A DNA stretch of 64,000 bases, from positions 24,638,465 through 24,702,464 of the forward strand of contig OY754468.1 of assembly GCA_963575645.1 (NCBI GenBank), read 5' to 3'. Positions 48,937-59,563 of this stretch are shown in pieces. The stretch's first letter is position 1, and every line of letters begins with the position of its first letter. The stretch is from Xanthostigma xanthostigma (Eukaryota; Arthropoda; Insecta; Raphidioptera; Raphidiidae). A program made the translations under genes and the position numbers. Under the pieces are notes generated by a model. The model saw only the letters and a program-made list of their open reading frames with translations. It did no database searches and had not been told where the DNA came from.

Positions 48937-49592
48937 CTCTAAACTATTAGAGATAGGTAGATGTATATCAATAATATAAGACATGGAATATTTGTTTACT
49001 AGGTATATTCCATAAAAAATATGTTTATCTTTAACAGGTACCTATTCTACAAACCCGAGCGGAAGCCCCTGATCAGGTTGCTAGTTATATATAATTACAT
49101 AGAATACAGATTAATTATTCATTGTTTTTTCTGTAATTGCAAAATAATTATATCAATAAAACTACAGCTTTGGGACTTTTGTTTTAAATGCGAATAAATA
49201 ATTATTTTTTTTAAACAAACTTTTCCAGGAAAGAACACGTAGGAATAATTATTTCTGATGCTATATGCCGGAATTGTTTCCATTAATCTAAAATTCTTTC
49301 AGAAATTGTTCACTGTGGAACGTCCGTGGAAATGTTTAGAATAAAACCGCTATCTGTGTTTTTGCCTATATAAGTACCTGTTTGTAAACTGAGTAGTGAG
49401 TAAAATTTTTGAAGTTACTGTTCACTATACAGTAAAGCTTAGTTATAATAATGATAGGTAAATACTTGTATATAATAACTAGGAACCGCAAAATTTCGTA
49501 ATAGTGTTAAATTTTAGTTCAGAAGAAAAATTTGTAATACTATACTACTTATGTCTTTAATATACAACTTTTAATAAATCGCTTAATCTATA

Positions 49593-50216
49593 TCTATACT
49601 AATATATAAAGCTGAAGAGTTTGTTTGTTTGTTTGTTTGTTTGAACGCGCTAATCTCAGGAACTACTGGTTCAAATTGAAAATTTTTTTTTGTTGGATAG
49701 CCCATTTATCGAGGAAGGCTATAGGCTATATAATATCACGCTACGACCATTAGGAGCGGAGCATTTATGGAAAATGTTGCAAAATGTATCTCAAAAATAA
49801 GCTTCTATTCAGGTGAAATGCACTAACTAAATATACTCATATTAGCGTTGTTAGCCAACAACGTCGTATCAGTATGGCTCAATCGGTAGAGCATATGACT
49901 GTCAATATCAGGGTCGTGGGTTCGAGCCCCACGTTGGGCGAATATGTTTTTATTTTTTTATTAATTTTCTACATTGCTTTCTTCTAAGGCTTACATTTAA
50001 ATTTATTTTAATTTTTTTAATTAATTAAAAAAATATTAGTTTAAAAAAGTGTAAATACTGCTTTTTATCGACAAAAACTTTTGAACGGTAACTCCGATCA
50101 TCATGAAATTTGGACACAACATTCATCTCGGTAAACTACGATGAATGTGTCTACTCATGTTCCTCCCTTCCCCATTAGTTCTTGTACACCCGGGTGAAAC
50201 CGGACGGGACCGCTAG
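49593..50216 (+). mobile_element. Helitron carrying a ~265-bp tRNA-containing insert
   Basis: Starts tctatactaatatataaagc after A (49592) and ends gggaccgctag before T (50217). The outer portions match the 28441 element. Between atctcaaaa (about 49797) and cgacaaaaacttttg (about 50062), this copy has some 265 bases that are absent from the other copies, including a tRNA-like sequence. This is either gene capture by the Helitron or a later SINE insertion. Confidence 0.85.
49866..49939 (+). pseudogene. tRNA-Lys-like sequence (degenerate) inside the Helitron
   Basis: The T-arm is perfect (gtggg, ttcgagc, cccac) and the 3' acceptor strand gttgggc equals that of metazoan tRNA-Lys(CUU). The D-arm tggctcaatcggtagagca is also close to tRNA-Lys. 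The 5' acceptor strand (gtatcag) no longer pairs with the 3' strand, and the anticodon stem is disrupted. The anticodon position would read gtc in place of ctt. It is therefore not a working tRNA gene, although A- and B-boxes may still be legible to pol III. Confidence 0.75.
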
Positions 50217-50552
50217 TATATATATAAAAGTACCTAATGTAAAAAAATACTATTAGTTCTTGAAAAAAATAGTTAATAGCTCTCTAGAAACGTGCATTAA
50301 GCTCTTCATTTTAACATTGTTGACAAATGTAGTACACACAAATGATAGGGAAAGCTTAAGTGATAATCATTCTGCTTCAAAATGCATTTAGGATGGTTAA
50401 AGAATAAACAACTTTCAACTAAAAAAAAAATACAACAAACGTACTTGCACTTAGTTTGTTATTTTTGAGAAACAAATTTTGCACTAAACAACACATGTAC
50501 TAAATCATCTGTAAACCAAAGTTCCACTGTACATTTAAATACATATTACTAT

Positions 50553-50705
50553 ATGGGCGCTGTCAAGATGGAGCAAATGGGTCACTTACCCTTTCTACCC
50601 GAGCCCATAGATTGTGTAACTTTTCTTAATTTCTATAAATCATAAGCAGCTAGAAAACACACAACAGTTCAACTTTTTTTGCCAAGCCACTCTAACTGAA
50701 ATCCT
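50553..50705. mobile_element. Possible hAT-like MITE, weak
   Basis: gggcgctgtcaagat at the left and, inverted, gggcgtcgccaggat at the right are similar over 15 bases, 10 identical. No target-site duplication could be matched, so this is only a candidate. Confidence 0.3.
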
Positions 50706-50893
50706 GGCGACGCCCTTGAGAATACCAGCACTTACAAAAATACTCAAGCTCTTGCTAAATTAATGCGTATACTTATGCATACAGTAATATAAAAATTGTT
50801 AACTAGTTTTAACGCCTGTTTGTAGACATATAAAATAAATTTAATACATAAATCAGAATACTAATTAATTAAGCTTATGGGTTTTTAATTTCA

Positions 50894-52276
50894 TCTTCTA
50901 ATATATAAAATTCTCGTGTCACAGTTTTCGTTGCCATACTCCTCCGAAACGGCTTGACCGATTTTGATGAAATTTTTTGTGCTTATCCGGTATCTATGAG
51001 AATCGACCAACATCTATTTTTCATCCCCCTAAATGTTAGGGGTAGTCCACCCCTAAATTTTTTTTTTTATTTTTTAGACAAAATTTTTAATTTCCATTTT
51101 TTTATGATACAACATACAAAAATACATACAATCCTCAATTTTCACCCTTCTACGATCAACCCTTATTTTTTAATAGCCATTTTAGTAATTTAATCATTTT
51201 TCCTCTCCGGTCGAAAACTGATCAATCGTCATTTAATTAGTTATCCCCGCCAGATGTCTACAGGTGTCACTTCGCCAACATCTATTTTTCATCCCCCTAA
51301 ATGTTAGGGGTAGTCCACCCCTAAATTTTTTTTCTTCCTTCCCCATTCGTTCTTTTGCACCGGGCACGACGGCGCAGCCGGAGTGCTCGACATACACACA
51401 TATACGTCCATGTATATTTTAAAATAAATAAAATAGATAGATAGATGTTCCAATTAAATTGTTTTATTATTTCACTTTATACGTAGCGAAGCACGTACAG
51501 GGCCGCTATATATATATATATATTATACTGTTAGGCGGTACGAAGTTCCCCGGGTCCCACGGGCGTATATAAGGGGGGGGTTTAGGGGGTCCGAACCCCC
51601 CCCATTGAAGCCCCGCGCTAAAAATTTTTAACCACGCGACGCGCGCTTTTTTAACATTCACATACAAAATTATCAAAATACCTTTAGTTTTAATACAGTT
51701 TCAAATGAAATTTAACTTTATGTCAGAGTTTCATGTCAATTATTACTTTTATGTATTAATCTAATACTTCAAAATTAATTTTTTTCGCTACGTCTTCTAG
51801 TTTACAAAATTCAAATTCAAACTCTCCCGCGCGGTTATCTGGGTAATGGGCCAATGGCCATCTAGTACGTTGGCCTCCTGCTGCCGATCTTAGCGACAAT
51901 TGACAGATTTATAGCTTTTGATTTAGAGTCAAACTAAATGCCAAAGTCAACGTTAAACTTAAATATAATAATAATATGTAGGTAATATATTACCGTTGAA
52001 GACTTTTTGTAAGTTTTGTGTTTGCTTTTTTTTTATTAAGAAATACCTTTTGTCTTCAAGTTACTTCATAAATACCATAGATTCCGCTTTTGATCAATTC
52101 TGCCGTCACAATGTCATTTCAGCTCCAATAACTGCTGTAAAGTAGTAACATTTTTCCTGAATAAAGTGCAGTGTCGGACCCCCCCCCCCCCCCTCTTACG
52201 GAAGCTATAGCTACGACCGTGGTGTCGGACCCCCCCCTTACGGAGGCTATAGCTACGCCCGTGCCGGGTCCGCTAG
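50894..52276 (+). mobile_element. Composite Helitron, 1.4 kb
   Basis: Starts tcttctaatatataaaattc after A and ends gccgggtccgctag before T. The 5' part (ttctcgtgtcac; cgaaacggcttgaccgattt) is characteristic of a Helitron family different from the 28441 type. The interior is a mosaic: a 62-base block (starting ccaacatctatttttcatcc) occurs twice, at 51007 and 51275. A ccccattcgttcttttgcac word copied from the 28441-type 3' region appears at about 51,340. A ggcggtacgaagttccc word suggests an internal Helitron end near 51,535. Near the 3' end, gtgtcggaccccc-containing units are tandemly repeated (52,170-52,262). No Rep/helicase coding. Confidence 0.75.
52170..52262 (+). repeat. Two tandem GC-rich units with poly-C tracts
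   Basis: gtgtcggaccccc...ttacggaagctatagctacgac and gtgtcggaccccc...ttacggaggctatagctacgcc follow each other directly. A related inverted block (gggcgtatataaggggg, gggggtccgaac) lies at 51,560-51,600. The first C-run is long and probably length-variable. Confidence 0.75.
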
Positions 52277-52892
52277 TAATTAAATAAAAATGAGAAGCAA
52301 TAATACATCCTTTTAAAAAATAGATATGTGCGGAAGAGTAATAAAATAATTTTACATATTTTTATTAACAAAAGTTATTTTAGTTATAATACTTTACGTA
52401 ACACCTATACCCGTGCAATGCAAATGATACAAAAATAATAATAAAAATAAGCTTTTTTCACGTTTAGTTGGATAAAGCAATGCGACATTCGTGCTTAAGT
52501 ATAGTAATTATTAAAACTTGTTACGCTGTGTCATACGTTATTATTTTAACACGTTCATCTTCAAGGTTCGGAACTGTTTTGAAGTGTTTCTAGTAATTTT
52601 TTACCATTCCAACCCACAAGTGGGGAATCGTACTAGTTTAGGTCAAAAATCATTTTTAATAACGGATTATTATTCTATTTATTTTTTTAAGAAAGTTTCG
52701 TTCAACATTTTTTTTCTGAACTTTATAGTTTCGGAAATATTTGGAAAATAAAAAAAAATCATCCGCTCTTTTGTTTTGATTGATCTGTCATAAATGAACT
52801 AGTTCGGCATGCTTTGATTAATTTTTACATGATGTGGAACATAATATTATGTAGGTAACCATGGCAACGAGTAGAAAATATCATATTGAATA

Positions 52893-53046
52893 CTAGCCAT
52901 TACCCGCGTCACCTCACGCGATATCAGAAATTTTATTTTCTTTATTATAATCATATGTCAACATTTTTGAAGTTGGAATGGTCCCGTCGCCCAATTGGCT
53001 GGAATTTTTTTATTTGAAATAACATTGGTAGGTAGTATTATAAAAT
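52893..53046 (-). mobile_element. Helitron 3'-end fragment
   Basis: On the minus strand it ends gcgggtaatggctag then T. It abuts the next minus-strand Helitron end (53048) with no spacer. The body has no clear 5' end. Confidence 0.5.
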
Positions 53047-53047
53047 A

Positions 53048-53659
53048 CTAGCCGCTACCCGCGGCTACGCCCGCGATTGAGATGGAAATCGACTTTTGAC
53101 ATGCATATCAGGGGTTGAGGTATTGCACAGATTTTGACAAACAATTTTCTTATTTTTCGTAAAAAATTTTTATTTTTTTTTAATAAAAAGTATCCTATGT
53201 TACTTCTAATACCTTCAAGAGTGTATGTGCAAAGTTTCATGATGATCGGTTAAGTAGTTTTTGCGTGAAAGCGTAACAAACAAACTTACATTCGCATTTA
53301 TAATATTAAAATATGAAAATATGAAATTTCTTATTTTTCGTAAAAAATTTTTATTTTTTTTTAATAAAAAGTATCCTATGTTACTTCTAATACCTTCAAG
53401 AGTGTATGTGCAAAGTTTCATGATGATCGGTTAAGTAGTTTTTGCGTGAAAGCGTAACAAACATTCGCATTTATAATATTAATATGATATGATATGATTT
53501 TTCGTAAAAAATTTTTATTTTTTTTTTAATAAAAAGTATCCTATGTTACTTCTAATACCTTCAAGAGTGTATGTGCAAAGTTTCATGATGATCGGTTAAG
53601 TAGTTTTTGCGTGAAAGCGTAACAAACAAACTTACATTCGCATTTATAATATTAAATGA
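53048..53659 (-). mobile_element. Helitron with triplicated 5' half
   Basis: On the minus strand the element ends gcgggtagcggctag before T (53047 complement) and starts TC (53659-53658) after A. Its 5' half, recognised by cgctttcacgcaaaaactac, ccgatcatcatgaaactttg and aaggtattagaagtaacata, is present three times in tandem (about 53149-53318, 53330-53490, 53497-53655; offsets 181 and 164 bases). Copies are almost identical, but only one 3' end exists. The junctions contain short tatgatatga-type slippage. Confidence 0.85.
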
Positions 53660-54270
53660 TGTTTCCGTTATTAGTCAACTACATCCTAACTGCTGCATCG
53701 AATTGAAAAAATATTCGATTGTTTAAAAAACTACATTTTCCGACTGAAATATATTATTACGTTACGAATGGGAGGGAATTTTATCATTCATCATGTTTAT
53801 TCATATTAGACTTCACAACGGGAGCGAGATAAAATATAAATTAGACACTTATTTAAAAGCTTTTGAGCTATATAGCTGCAAGTATTCGGGCAGTGCCTAC
53901 TAAATGATACTAGTAATTATTATATAATCTCATTTTTGGTTAGTTAAGGGCTTGAAAAAAGTTTTTGATTCCAAAAATACCAAACGAATTCTCAAAATCG
54001 TTTGAAATTTAACCCTTTTGTAAGGCTTAAAATTCACTGATAAATTTTTAATAAAATCGACAGGACTTGACTGAAAACAATAAATAATTTATGGATACAC
54101 AGTTACTTATTAAAGGTATATTTTATTTGATGCAGACATTGAATTGAAAATAATATTGCCATTAAGAAAAAATATTTTAAGAAATGAATTAAAGGGTTAC
54201 TTTTTTTATAAATTGCACTGATTTTTCACTCGGCACTTGGTAAAACATGATTAATAACGAATAATAAATA
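53660..54270. other. Intergenic DNA, no gene recognised
   Basis: AT-rich sequence with no element end or coding frame that I can support. Confidence 0.4.
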
Positions 54271-54415
54271 ACACACTTGAAAATTCTACAAAAAATTTTC
54301 TCTCTCTCGACGATCGTTTATACTATAATATATGTCCTGTACTCCTGGAGATTGACTGATTGTCCGAAACGATCGTTAAGACAGAGACAATATTTTGTTG
54401 AATTTTCAAGTGTGT
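54271..54415. mobile_element. 145-bp MITE
   Basis: acacacttgaaaattctac (54271-) through cgacgatcgttt is repeated inverted at about 54368-54415. Each arm is about 48 bases with a few differences, around a 50-base loop. The ends are acacacttg / caagtgtgt. No coding function; target duplication uncertain. Confidence 0.8.
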
Positions 54416-55150
54416 ATTTTATTATTTGTTGTTTAATTTTATGTTTTGTCGAAAAACATATTTACGTTAACATAATAAAGTCACAATGCCTGTATTAGCA
54501 AATACACTATTTTTTCGGCAGAGTTTTGTCACGGCGACCAGACTTTTTTACTATTTGTTAAAATAATAAAATATTGTCACTAATTATTTTTCTTTTTACT
54601 TAAATAAACCATTCAACGGTTGAAACTTGTAATCAAAACACATAATAATAATACACTATTAAATTGTGTTATAAAGTACCTAAAACTGTCTTGCACATAA
54701 TTCGCCTGATGATTATAATTAGAAACTTACTTGGGTATTAACGTTAATTGTATTTATTTGTCTTAGGGTAATATAAGAAATTAAAAGAAAAAAATAATGT
54801 TTATATTATGAAAAATAATAATAAAAACATTTATTGTTTTTTTGCCGAAATTTCCCACTAAGAAGACATAATTAAAAACATTATGTAAAAAAGATTTTTT
54901 GTGGCTCAATTTGTATTTTAATACAGGTACACAAAAACACTAATTTGACTTAAGAACTAAATTATTTTCATTATATTGCGTTTCATATAATACACCAACC
55001 AAGGTTCCATTCTTTACGTAGCATCTGAGTCTCCAAACTCTAATGTAACAATATTATTCATAATATAACAATTTTAACATCATTATTGTTAGGTCTATAA
55101 AAAGTTGCAATTTTCTAAATGTGAATACATAGCGTCACTAACAAAACAAT
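54416..55150. other. AT-rich DNA, no gene recognised
   Basis: Nothing beyond A/T-rich simple sequence is seen. Confidence 0.4.
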
Positions 55151-55154
55151 TTGT

Positions 55155-55690
55155 GATTATATATAATAATAATAAATTGATTTGTATTGTATTGTATACA
55201 CCGGTTTACAAGTCAAAAAAATTACATAGTTATACAATACACACCAATGTTTAAAAAATATCGGTAATCATAAAAATAATTTGCAGCACGATACGCTTTA
55301 ATATATCTTTTAAATGTATGAAAGGGTAAGGCGACAATTTATTAAGAACTGCAAATCTAGATAATTGGGACCGTACCTCGTATGTGTAAGTTTATTCAGG
55401 CACAAGTGAGATTTTTTTCCGAGTATCATTCGAATAAACTGCAGATTGTTGAAATTTATTTATATTTTTTTAATGTATACTAGGCAATGGTGAATATATT
55501 ATATTGATCATTGAAAGTAAGGATCATAATTCGTTTGAAAAAAGGTCTACACAATTCATTAGACTCAGCATTCGCTAGTAATCTTATGACTTCTTTCTGA
55601 GTTAAAAAAACTCTCTGAGCTGTACAAGAATTGTTCCACAATTATATTCCTGTCATTTTTAAATTGTGTTATAGTAATTTTCAAAAACGT
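55155..55690 (-). pseudogene. Jockey-like LINE, 3' part, decayed
   Basis: Minus-strand translation with frame shifts shows GI-LW-NS, RVFLTQKEVIRLLAN, CRPFFK, ILTFNDQY, then a basic stretch and INLHIRGTVPN and PFHTFKRYIKAY. These follow the order of the last motifs of Jockey/CR1 ORF2 (YGI.LWG..., Q(K/R)..IR.I, C..LF..L.IL....Y, KLP, F). The minus-strand 3' end carries an attattattata tail (about 55,160-55,180). Many stops mark it as old. Confidence 0.7.
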
Positions 55691-55699
55691 GGTAACCAA

Positions 55700-57115
55700 A
55701 ATGGTCGAAAATTAATACACGTTGCATTACGGTCATACATTTTTTTAGCAATCTGTAAGTTACTAAATTAAAAATATTATATCGTTTTTATTGACAATAA
55801 AAATTTCATTTTTGCACCATCTATTCTGGGAGTAAGTATTGTTCAGATTAGAATAAACTGTTTTGACGTAATAATATCTTATTGATTACCTAATATATTT
55901 CGTTTAGAAGGCCGAGAAAAATGAGGAATGCATTTTTTTCTGGCGCTATTAGTTCAAACTCAGTTTTTTAAGTGTCGACGATCCCTATCCCTTTCATCAC
56001 TACGTAGATGAAAAATCTCAGTAATACTTATAAATATGTTTTAAAGCAACATTATTGATCTAATTTTATTCAATCTTAGACTGTTTTATGAGAAAATCTG
56101 TACACTAAAAGTAAACCTTTATTGGTGGGGATAAATTTGTATAATGTAATTATTGTAATGCTATCATAATTTATAATTCGTATTTATACTTTATAAACAT
56201 TTTTTCGTACAAACTAAAAACAATTCTAAAGATATTTAGTGTTGACAATATAAGTCTTAGTGAAACCGTGATATAAATTATATTTTTTAACTAAATTTTT
56301 ATTTACATAATACGGAATATAACCACTTTTTTATTCTTTAATCTGCATATTTCAATTTGATATCTTTAAATATATTTATCGGTATTCTTTAGTTCAATGT
56401 TTTGTCATAAATTATTATATAGATAAAATCATGATTTTGGGAAATGCCAGTCTCGTCAGGCAAGTATTTTTTTTTTTTAGTTTAAATTATGTGCCTGTGT
56501 ATAGTATACGCAGGGTTTTAAAGGAGAACTCTATTGAAATACTTAAAAAAAATTAAAATTAAAAAAATTTAACCTATACAAAATGCCTGACCATTCATTT
56601 GTTCTGGAAATATATGTAGAAAGGTTTTATTCGTAGACAAAACTCGATAATTGCAATTTTGTCGAAAACGGATCCGATGATTTAGGTAATATTTATATTT
56701 GTATATTAATTACCACCGTTTATTTGTCTCGAAAAAAATCAAAAAGGGTAGTTCATCGATAATTGCGATTTTCTCAAAAAGACCCTAACAATTTTTATAA
56801 CATTCGGCAAATCGATATTTCATCAATTATTCTACAATAAACCTCGCCATTCATTTATCTCGGAAAAGTCCAAAAATAGTAATTTATTGGTGAATGATCA
56901 TAGCGCGCGTAGTGTAGCCGGACAGTTTTCTCAAAGTACTCTGCACAATATTTACACGAGCCATTTCGAGCCCTTTTCGATCTACCTCTATCTCTATAAA
57001 GCTAAATAATCCGCATTCCAAATTTAATGCGACTAGGCGGAACAATTTCCAATCAAGATTTTGAGAGTATCGCTTGGATGCATCAACAGGTCGTTCTAAT
57101 ACTACTCGTGTGTAG
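55700..57115. other. AT-rich DNA, mostly unassigned
   Basis: No gene recognised. At 56,640-56,900, four similar phrases (aactcgataattgcaatttt, tcgataattgcgattttctc and relatives) hint at degenerate tandem repetition of ~110 bases. The frame leading into the transposon at 57,118 is open from 57,027, but I do not think it is part of the transposase. Confidence 0.4.
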
Positions 57116-57117
57116 TT

Positions 57118-57542
57118 GTCCTATTCTCAACCGTTACAGAGATACAGTGGTAAACAAAATATTCAAATACATTTTACAAGTACGAAATTTTTTAAATAAC
57201 AACTTTCCAAACCGGTTGATTGGTCGAGGTGGTTTGCATAATTGGCCAGCTAGATCGGCAGACCTTAATCCTCTGGACTATTGTCTTTGGGGGTGGTTTA
57301 AATCATTGGTATATTTAAGTAAAGTAAACATTAGAGATGCATTACTCGATCGAATAATAAATGCAGCAGCAATTATAAGAAATAGACCCGTATCAATTCA
57401 TCGGAGAGCTGAATTGTGTTAAGAAGTAAACGGTGGCATTTCTGAAAACTACAACACCTAGCCTACATGTTAAAAATAATATAAAAAATTTAATTTGAAT
57501 ATTTTGTTTTCCTTGTATTTCTGTAACGGTTGAGAATAGGAC
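57118..57542 (+). mobile_element. Internally deleted Tc1/mariner-type element
   Basis: Terminal inverted repeats of about 50 bases start gtcctattctcaaccgttac (57118-) and are matched inverted at 57492-57542, with a few differences farther in (shared aaacaaaatattcaaat). Between them lies only the C-terminal end of a transposase. Total length is 425 bases. No clean TA duplication was found at the flanks. Confidence 0.75.
57172..57422 (+). pseudogene. Tc1/mariner-like transposase C-terminal fragment
   Basis: About 80 codons read VRNFLNNNFPNR-IGRGG, WPARSADLNPLDYCLWGW, VY, and a final helix with LLDRIINAA, closing with TAA at 57420-57422. The SADLNPLDYCLWG block is the signature around the third catalytic Asp (LDY; 57276-57278) of the IS630/Tc1/mariner superfamily. 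The two earlier catalytic aspartates and the DNA-binding domain are missing because the frame begins right after the left terminal repeat. The frame itself is intact, suggesting the deletion is not very old. Confidence 0.8.
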
Positions 57543-57549
57543 CCACGTT

Positions 57550-59248
57550 TATAGGAACTTTAATGTTTATTTTGGGTCCCCGAATTTTATCCCTGAATCA
57601 CATGCATATATTGCCAAGGATACCTCTTGTTGTTGAGTGTTTAAATTAAAATGTCTTTCCTTTCATCTTAGGAAAAACTAGAGATACCTATATTAAAATT
57701 ATTTAATGAACATTGTTCCCTCAAAAGTCTGATTAGACAGACAATGGTTTTTATTTTTGTTATAATAGAATAGACTAAATAGTCATCATCAATTTATTAA
57801 ATTAAATTCAGGCATTCGGTTTGCTTTTTTCAATCCCCTGTTTATTCTTAATCGACAAATATTGATTTTACTAATGTCTTATGTTCATTTTGTATTTGCT
57901 ATACATTTAAATAATACATAATATTTGCATTGTTGGTTGCAAATTAAAATTAATTTATTAGTATAGGTAATTTAGTTATAGAAAATAATTTGGCGCATGT
58001 ATAGTGACATAAACACACCGATTGAAATTAAAACAAATGTTCTTACGTAAAATTCAGATGCACATTAAAAAAGTTATGCAACCATTACAACGCATTTTTT
58101 TTTTATTTTAATTCCTAAAAAATTCCAACTACCTACATAATATCAATGCATATATGTATTTAAAAATACTAATACATAATTCATATTATTTATAGAATTG
58201 AAATTATGTCGCTTACAAAATTAGAATTAAGGGGATTTTGAACAAACATGAATCTCCTGGAAAAGAATGGAATCTTTTAACCATCTCCTGTTGATGCTAA
58301 CAAGATCAGCGAAATGGGCGTCGAGAAAAAAAAGTGTTCGCGGCTTTAGGTTTGATTTTTTATGGGTATTTTTCATTATTCAGAATTAAACTTTTGCTAT
58401 TTTTTAATGTCGCTGATCAACAACGGGTTTTCGAAATTTATTTGCTTTAGCATTACTAAAAAAATATTGAGCTATAATAATTCTATATTATATAGATATA
58501 AATATTTATACACTAAATTATATTTTTCTGGAAAATTCTTTTCGTAAAATTACTGATGTATATTATTACCATAAATGTATCGATCACTAGGTAATCAGCC
58601 ATGTAAAAAGAGGGGTGTTACAAGTTTGAATTCTTTGTCTGCTTGTGATACGTAGCTCCAAAACGGCTAAAGCGATTTCATTGCGTTTTTTTTGTTTGAA
58701 AACTGGTATTTGCGAGATGGTTCCTATATATAGTTTATGAAGAATATTATCCTAAATAATGTAAGCTGTAATTTATACTCGTTTAGAAACCAGTGGCGGC
58801 CTTAAAATAAAACTCGTGTCCTTGCCATTAATTATTATGTTGCTTGATAATGTACTTTGCGTTTTTTTGTTGTTTTTCAAGTTTTACTATTCGCACGGTA
58901 AACTTTGGAAAAAAAGCGCAGACTTGTTTGTAAATCAGAAACCAGTTCGGAAATAAGGCAAGATAATATTTTATAAATCTAAACTGGCTAAAATACCACG
59001 TTTAATGACAACATAATTTTAATATTTAAATATTATTTTTTGTCCAGTGCTGAAATAAATCTAATGCAAACCGTTAAAGTAATTGCAATAGCAATATGAA
59101 AAGTTAATTTAAAAAAATATATATAAAATTATCGCAGTGGTTCTTCAAAATTTTTATCGATACAGTAATATAATTAAACTTATTATTGTGCTCATAACTC
59201 GTTCATGGGACATCAAAATTAAACGATACGCACGCTAGTATGCTAGTG
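57550..59248. other. AT-rich DNA, repeat traces only
   Basis: A Helitron-like or other old repeat trace (gtagctccaaaacggctaaa) lies around 58,655-58,700. A ccagtggcggcc word near 58,790 could be a fossil hAT end. No gene recognised. Confidence 0.4.
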
Positions 59249-59256
59249 TCTTATAA

Positions 59257-59555
59257 CAGGGCCGTCTTTAGATGTGGCCCGAGAGTGCCCGGGTTCAGGG
59301 GCCCTCTAGCATTCAAGACCTCGAAAATATGCAAAAAAAGAATTGAGAAATAAATAATAGTAACAAACAGTAAACAATCAAAAAATATATTTTTAATTAA
59401 GTTTTTAAATTAAATAAAATATAAAATTTAAAATGTATGGTAAAAAGAGCCTATTAAAAAATTCATGAACATTGATCTTCTATTAGCCCATTACGAATTC
59501 CTTAGGGACCTCCAAGCTTTTTTGGCCCAGGGCCTCGCATGTTCCAAAGACCCTG
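59257..59555. mobile_element. hAT MITE with 8-bp TSD
   Basis: Starts cagggccgtctttag and ends, inverted, cagggtctttgg. Flanks are tcttataa (59249-59256) and tcttacaa (59556-59563), identical at seven of eight positions. GC-rich ends (gtggcccgagagtgcccggg; ttggcccagggcctcg) bracket an AT-rich core without coding sequence. Confidence 0.85.
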
Positions 59556-59563
59556 TCTTACAA

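Noticed and set aside
49866..49939. Functional tRNA gene
   Set aside because: Acceptor strands do not pair and the anticodon stem is broken, so it is listed as a pseudogene.
57027..57117. Upstream extension of the mariner transposase frame (a WMHQQ-like stretch)
   Set aside because: It lies outside the terminal inverted repeat, so the apparent frame continuity is coincidental or belongs to unrelated sequence.
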